From Seriola aureovittata (taxonomy: Eukaryota; Chordata; Actinopteri; Carangiformes; Carangidae), in assembly GCF_021018895.1 (NCBI RefSeq), contig NC_079366.1:28172770-28236769 (forward strand): DNA of 64,000 nucleotides, read 5' to 3'. Shown here piece by piece: positions 58,095 through 64,000 of this stretch; position 1 is the stretch's first letter; the number at the start of each line of letters is the position of its first letter. Under the pieces are notes generated by a model that saw nothing but the letters and a program-made list of their open reading frames with translations, was not told where the DNA came from and did not search any database. Position numbers and translations under genes: made by a program.

Positions 58095-58466
58095 GCCCAT
58101 AGGTCGTTTGTGCGGCAGTTTATTATGACGCATAGTTACGTTTTGTTGTTAGGCGACATCTAGTGGTCGTAGGAGGAAGGCTGTGGTCAGTAAAGATCGT
58201 CTAATGTTGAGGAAGCACCTACTTTAACCCAAATCACGATCTTTTCCTAAACTTAACAAAGAAGTTTTAGTGCCTAGACCTAACCTTATTATAGTAACTA
58301 TGGCGACGAAGGAAGCTAGGCCACTCTTGGTACCCTCCATGTGTTTATTATTGTAACCAGCCAAGCTCCAGTTCACCTGCTGCCGTATGGGGCGCTATTT
58401 CAGGAGACGCTCCTACAGGTCGTATCAGAGGGTTGAAAAAAACAACCTGTGTGGTTGTTCAGGTTG
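58095..58466 (+). repeat. dispersed repeat family G, copy G4 (fullest)
   Basis: Runs GCCCATAGGTCGTTTGTG, CGACATCTAGTGGTCGTAGG, TTTAACCCAAATCACGATC, TTATTATAGTAACTATGG and CGCTATTTCAGG to GGGTTGAAAAA and GTGTGGTTGTTCAGG. Four other partial copies lie at 3892, 38213, 46446 and 56046. No coding capacity. Confidence 0.7.
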
Positions 58467-59029
58467 GTTCGACTTGCTGTATTCCCACCGTGTGAAAAGA
58501 CTGACGGCGGATTGCAATAATTCTCTCAATCCCTGTGAACAGCAATTATAAGACCACGATGACTTTGCAAAATAAATGACAATTACATAAGAGTACCAAG
58601 AAGTATAGATACGGATGAATAGTACCAGTAATGCTACCAGGATGGATATATGAGAGGAGAGAACACTCCATCAAAGTGATCATCAATTACAATTAAATAA
58701 TGTCCAAGTCACAGAAAGGACAGATGAAATATGGGAAGCAGGATCTTTGCAGCAAGGCAGCCATTAGATGTTCTTGTCCAGAGATTTTGACTTTGGAGCT
58801 TTAATGATACATCACAACAAACAGAAGAAACCCTAAGAAGAGTGAAACTTTAAAAACTCACCAAGTCCCAGAGACCCACAAAAAAGAAAAACTTCTCACA
58901 CTGAGTTGCAGCCGAAAAAAAAAGCCGACACCAACCAACCATAGACAGTAAAACAACAGTCTGCTTAGACAATGATTCCCAAACTTAAGGGTTAGAAGCC
59001 ACTGGAGCAGCAGCACAAAAACAACTAGA
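58467..59029. other. unassigned DNA
   Basis: A-rich with small runs. No gene recognised. Confidence 0.4.
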
Positions 59030-59270
59030 GACTCCTCTGGGAGAGGCAGACAAGAGACGGGGACAAGGAGAAACGAATTAGAGAGTCGAGAGAGAAAACA
59101 TACGAAGGAAGAGGATGGAGTTAAGATATGGAAGTTAGGAAGGCAAGAGAAAAAAAGGGAAGACAGAGGATGAAGGGTCGTTTTGAAGATGACAACACAG
59201 TAACCTGTAGCTGGGAAGAAAGGATAAGACAGGGGAGGAGGAGGAGGAGGCAGAGGTTAAGGTTTTGTTT
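59030..59270 (+). repeat. GA-rich tract with (GGA)n
   Basis: Purine-rich, including a GGAGGAGGAGGAGG array near 59235. Confidence 0.7.
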
Positions 59271-60039
59271 GGACAGTCACAGGTTTACAAGGACGCTCTC
59301 TAGTGAGGCTTCAAAAATATCTTGTTCAGCGGATCCACATGGGAGGCTGCAAAAGGGCAGAGCTGCCATTAAGTGACTGGGGAGATGGGGAGAAAGATAA
59401 AACATTTTTTTTTTTTTAAAAAGTGAGTAAAAGGAGTTAACCAAGGTCTCCTAAAAAAAACAATCATCTCTCAGTTGAATGATTTAAGTCGTTTATTACA
59501 CCAAACTCCAGACTCCTCGTTTAGTTTCAAGCATCTGAAGCTAATTAAAACCCTTCTGTCTCTCACATTCTGTCACATAAAGCATCGGCCGTTTGTGCCG
59601 GTGATGCGCCATGACCAGAGCATTTTCATTCGCTCCTTGTCGTGAAGTTTTCTTTTTCAAATTCTGCTGTAATTTAAATGCTTGTGGCCAGCTTGTATAT
59701 TCAGCCATGCTTCCCTTCCTCCCTGATAAGGGTATTTGTTTTATTTTGCAATTTCATATTGTGTAATTTTGGTTGAGCGTGCTGTTTGTTGTAGTCGTTC
59801 AGGTTCTAACATTGTGTTGGTCGTTGCTGCTGTAATAGAGCAATTAGGGATGCTGTTTCTCTAATCTCATTCTAACTATTCGCTTCTTTTTATATAGTTT
59901 TGTTGTAGTGACAGGTCGCATCTATTTCTCTTTCTCTGGCAGTTTCTTATGCATGTTCCCTCCTCCTCTCTCATTCCGTCTGTCTCCCTCTCTGTCAATC
60001 TACTTTTTTCCTATCCTCCCTTTCCCAACCTCTACATCC
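59271..60039. other. unassigned DNA
   Basis: T12-type run near 59406 and a short CT-rich piece at about 59930-60000. No gene recognised. Confidence 0.4.
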
Positions 60040-60375
60040 CCTGCGACAGAGCAAACCCTTTAATAATATATCAGCTCCTCCGTCTCTCCTGGCAGCGGTG
60101 GCAGATTCCTACAGGATTCAATCATGGCCACGCTAATGAGATTAGCATGGCTAATGCACACGGCCCTCCCTCCCCTCCCAGCAGGCGCTCCAACCCAGCA
60201 GGAGGGTACCCAGGATTTGTGGGTCGATTGCAGCGTGGGTGAACTAGGAAAGCCCCCGCCCTGTTCCACCTGGGCTTCGCCACAAGGTGCCGGACGAGAA
60301 ACGAACATCCCAGGTGAACAGGGGCAGCAAGGGCGAGCTAGCCAAGTGGAGGAGAGCCTCCTGATGAAATCTGGC
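60040..60375. promoter_or_regulatory. GC-rich candidate regulatory patch
   Basis: GC-richer than its surroundings and non-repetitive. It contains CTAATGAGATTAGCATGG and GGCTAATGC (three TAAT/ATTA cores) at about 60134-60158, then CAGCAGG, CCACCTGGGC and CCCAGGTG blocks. A plus-strand frame at 60124-60381 and a minus-strand frame at 60060-60389 are both open. Neither matches a family I know, so an exon cannot be excluded. Confidence 0.3.
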
Positions 60376-60390
60376 CCATGACAAGTCAAT

Positions 60391-60430
60391 GTCTCTGTGT
60401 GTGTGCGTGTGTGTGTGCGTGTGTGTGCGA
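60391..60430 (+). repeat. imperfect (TG)n microsatellite
   Basis: TG units with regular GCG interruptions. Confidence 0.9.
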
Positions 60431-60796
60431 GTGAGGGAAGGATGTTGTTTGGCAGTCTTCAAAAAGCCATGGTAGAACCTGGCACTCCAGTCTGGCTGAA
60501 TAGAGAGGAAGAGTGGGGAAAAAAATTTGGATGGATTGAAGGGATGGAGGGATGAAGAGGTGATGAAACAGATTAGCGCGACCTCCTGGGGGCTTATTGT
60601 CGAGCCTGCCTAGTCCAAGCCTCAACCACATTTCTCCAAGCGCCAGCTTCTAGAGCAAACGCTCACAAACACTCAACATTTGCAGTTTATAAATTTAGTG
60701 GCTGCTTTTATTCAGCGTGACTTGGGCAGTTGCAACTGTAGATAAGCCATAAATGATGTATCACCAACATTAGAAGCAATACGGCGACTCTAGCCA
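60431..60796. other. unassigned spacer
   Basis: GA-rich at about 60500-60560, otherwise mixed. No gene seen. Confidence 0.4.
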
Positions 60797-60823
60797 ACAC
60801 ACACACACACACACACACACACA
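60797..60823 (+). repeat. (AC)n microsatellite
   Basis: About 13 AC units, first of five same-strand arrays in 1 kb. Confidence 0.95.
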
Positions 60824-61189
60824 AAGGCAGAGACAGCAAGAAGCATGATTACCTCTAGTTTACACCCTGTGTCCTTAAGTCTTGATCCAAAGTATTCCAA
60901 TTTAGTGGATGGGATTCTTCACAGCTTTGATTGATTTCTCAGTCAAATTATTTGATTTGTTAATCTATCAGTGAACTGAAGATGCATTACCCAAAGGTCT
61001 CTAAAGCTTCCATTCAGCTTAGAGAGATATTACTCAGAGGGACGCAACTATCCCTCATTTATGTTACATCACAGACCTCATTCCACTCTGGACAAACAGC
61101 AGCATTTAAATATTCATAACTCGGAATTAAGGTGTAAGATTTCCCATAATGCACTTCCATAATGCACTGAATGCATGTGCAGCACGCAC

Positions 61190-61216
61190 GCACACACACA
61201 CACACACACACACACA
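61190..61216 (+). repeat. (AC)n microsatellite
   Basis: About 13 AC units after a GCACGCACG lead-in. Confidence 0.95.
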
Positions 61217-61347
61217 AGTACAAGTCCTTATCAGCAAACTCCAGTTATTTCTCCCCAAGTACAGTGGTGCTGTCACAGTGAGCTATCGCCATGGTGATCA
61301 GGAAGATGTGAAGTGAACAGCAAGGATTTGAGAGGTGATGTTGACTT

Positions 61348-61367
61348 CACACACACACACACACACA
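61348..61367 (+). repeat. (AC)n microsatellite
   Basis: About 10 AC units, 158 bases from the previous array start. Confidence 0.95.
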
Positions 61368-61499
61368 ACCAAAACGCTTTCTACCTCTATTACGCAGCTA
61401 TACTATAATCATAGCACTCTCACACAGCATGCACCAAGCTCTAACACAAACACTCGTCAGTACTTCTGCACACGCACCACATGCAAACAAACATTTTTT

Positions 61500-61501
<2 letters not shown>

Positions 61502-61552
<51 letters not shown>
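61502..61552 (+). repeat. (AC)n microsatellite
   Basis: About 25 uninterrupted AC units, 154 bases from the previous array start. Confidence 0.95.
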
Positions 61553-61554
<2 letters not shown>

Positions 61555-61729
61555 ATACAATGAGAACAACAAGGGCACTTTCTCCCAAAAAAACATACAC
61601 ACAAACTCACGAAGCCACCTGCGGCCAGCCATGCACTCTCCTTGACACACACATACTTCCACCAACAAAAAGTACCTGCAGCACCGTCAATGCACATGCA
61701 TCCAGACGAGAGGCGCGCGCTCGCACACG

Positions 61730-61732
<3 letters not shown>

Positions 61733-61770
<38 letters not shown>
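61733..61770 (+). repeat. (AC)n microsatellite
   Basis: About 19 AC units after CGCGCGCTCG. A 165-codon frame across the last three arrays is an artefact. Confidence 0.95.
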
Positions 61771-61773
<3 letters not shown>

Positions 61774-64000
61774 CAGATTCAAATAGACAACTGGTGATGT
61801 GTTGTGCACTTCTCAAGGTGAACACTGAGTAAACTCGCCCCTGGCATTTAATCAAGTCACGTCAGGATCACACCAACACGCTGCATACTAAAGAGATGGG
61901 GCAGATCACACTTGTCTGCTCTGCAGTTCACACGTGCATGAGGTGAGGAACTCTATTAGACATCTCCGAGGATTTTTTCATTTTTTTTTTTTTTTTATAA
62001 TTTAATAAAAATTCTTTACATGAAATTAAAATGGATTTACTGCCTATGCCAGATGTCTCATACAAGTTAATGAGAATAAATCTTGGTCTTCATCAGGATA
62101 ATGACTGACGTTATGAGGATACATGTTATATTATTCATATGATGCGATAAAACGCCCAAATGCCTCATGTTCTAAATCTGAATGACTCTGGTGAACGAGG
62201 ATCCTCGTCATCGGCCATTTGTGCTCAGCTGATCTTTGTACCGACAAGCTAAAGACATTAAACAGGGGGTCATGAAGCAGGGGAACTCAAAGCAATGTAA
62301 ACCAGTTCTATATAACATGTATTCTTCTGCAGAGGTGACAGTGAAGGTATAGATGCAATGGAAGGTTTATGTACAGTAGGTTGCATGATCCAAATTATGC
62401 AGAGGTTCAAAAACATAAACTAGACACCACATGCTGCCAAGCGAGCTGGTGTAAGCTCCACTGCTGGCTTCATTACAGTCTCTAGCAGAAATATGTGCTA
62501 TGATTTCTATTCCGCAAAGCGCACAAATTTACCACAGACAAAGCAATAAAAAACTCCAGGAGAATACTCTGGCCTGCAGTTACTGCGAGCAACCCGAGTC
62601 CAAGAGACGCCTCGTGCCAAACAAGAAAAAAACAAAAAAAAACAAAACAAAAACAGTAAGAAACAAGAGCTGGGGAAATGTATTCGTCTTGTCGTCTGTC
62701 CAGCACGTTCTGTTGTAACATCTACTTAAGACAAAAAGAGCCAGGTTGGGTTTTAGTCACAGTAATATTTCTGAATGTCAGAGCTGCTCATGTTGACAAA
62801 TTTCATTGGCTGAGGTAAAAACCCCAATGAGGAGAGTCACAGAATCACAATTTTACGGCCAAATAAGCTCAATAAAGATGTCAAAAGATTCAAGTGGGAA
62901 ATGTTAGGTATGAACTGTTGATTCATGACTCTGTAGATGAATCTAAAACAACAGGTTCTGTTTTTGTTGCCCTTAACAAATGAAAAAGACACAAAACACA
63001 AAAAAAATGATCAGTTTTTTGGTGCCAGTTGCCCAGCAACAGCTGAATGCCCATTATATTAGGTAGCCATTCTTTCACGTCGAGGGCACGACCTCTTGAA
63101 GGCCACATCTGCTTTGCTATTTAGTAGCCATTACGCTCAAGCTCGAACGAAATGCTCGGGCAAGTCTTGAGAAGAAAATGAGAAATGAGACAGTGACTAA
63201 GCACAAGGCTCTTAAAAATCATACTGCAGGTGCTGACTGTATAAACCTTGAGATCATTGTGCTTTGTGGGGAAACAGATGAAGCAGATGATGAGTATCAT
63301 GAGATTTACAAAGAGGGCTCAAACACGCAGCTGCCATATTGTTGTGGAGGAACGTTTATCATTCTGAGTAATTAAGCAGCTTCCACGCTGAGTGCCAGAT
63401 GAGCTTAGAGAGGTGTGTTTGATCAGGTTTAGGCCCTTATTACGCTTCTGCAGGATGTCCTCAACAGGAAGTGCGACTTGTTTCAGTGCTTACGGGAGAC
63501 TTGAAATGTAATTCGGAGCTGCTCAGTCGCATGCCACGTTGATCCGTTAACACGAAAAACCCTGATGGGGCCGATCTGAGAGAAATCTGTCGCCGAACAT
63601 GGCAGGACGAGGCATGTTGGGTCTTTGTGTCATCACAATAAAAGATCAAAAACCTCGACACAACGGAGAGCTTCAGCATCCTGATATTGTGTTAAAAGTC
63701 ACAGCGCATCATTACAAAAATCTGCAGCCAAAGCGGTGTTGGATATAAACCTGCAGGAGTCTTTATACTCCGTGTTTTGATCTTAATCTGCTTTTACACT
63801 GTTAAATCAGGAAGGTAGTCATTAAATGACTATGAATAAGTGAACTCAAAGCAGATCTGAAGGTTTTTTCGGCAGATGAGCAATCTGGGAAAGAAAGTCA
63901 GTTCAGCCACATGCAGCTTTTCAGGGTATCTGAATATTAGGTCAACATGTTCACACGTTTCAAATGCAGAATGGAAGCTGCAGTTTACAGCTACACTAAA
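61771..64000. other. unassigned DNA to right edge
   Basis: Over 2 kb with a T17-type run near 61979-61996 and an A-rich piece near 62624-62655. Open frames at about 62482-62721, 63178-63375 and 63461-63679 have no recognisable domain. No repeat family or RNA recognised. Confidence 0.45.

Noticed and set aside
61335..61832. 165-codon open frame
   Set aside because: Driven by three (AC)n arrays. Not coding.

Overview
This window looks like non-coding teleost fish nuclear DNA, intergenic or deep intronic. Four things point to a fish: remnants of two LINE families common in fish (L2-type, and an RTE-type element close to Rex3), several short dispersed repeats of kinds I recall from fish genomes, dense (AC)n/(TG)n microsatellites, and hundreds of bases at a time of purine-only or pyrimidine-only sequence. 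A percomorph fish is plausible but not shown. I found no protein-coding exon, tRNA, rRNA or CRISPR array that I can defend. The long open frames lie in microsatellites, in GA/CT-rich tracts or in LINE remnants.

Layout. 0-8 kb: one copy of a 350-430 bp repeat (family A), a long GA-rich tract, a (CCAT)n array, a 34-base G run and another GA-rich tract. 8-16 kb: a TTAA-flanked MITE (family B), two (AC)n clusters, a degenerate 87-bp duplication, two spots rich in homeodomain-type motifs, and two dispersed repeats (D and E). 16-25 kb: pyrimidine and purine tracts, a C23 run, a second family-B copy, two family-A copies in inverted orientation, and a 261-bp hAT-like element with imperfect 8-bp target-site duplications. 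25-36 kb: a 73-bp TTAA hairpin element, a foldback element, a second family-E copy, a CpG-rich patch and two possible regulatory patches. 36-45 kb: a Rex3-like LINE remnant, microsatellites, a perfect 15-bp inverted repeat, a 5'-truncated L2 copy and an A/T palindrome. 45-58.5 kb: purine tracts, family-G copies, a second family-D copy, and a longer L2 remnant that keeps a decayed reverse-transcriptase segment with its YADD box. 58.5-64 kb: GA-rich DNA, one more GC-rich patch, an (AC)n cluster and unremarkable DNA.

No gene set works together here, so biological interest lies in repeat-derived structure. The main points are inverted repeat pairs that could fold as long RNA hairpins, a group of TTAA-AGG elements resembling piggyBac-type MITEs, a repeat family carrying stacked DR1 nuclear-receptor half-sites, abrupt purine/pyrimidine strand switches, and a few patches dense in transcription-factor motifs. 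These patches are motif-based guesses and I have no alignment to support conservation. Repeat families are named A-G for this window only. Family matches were made by eye, so their ends are approximate.
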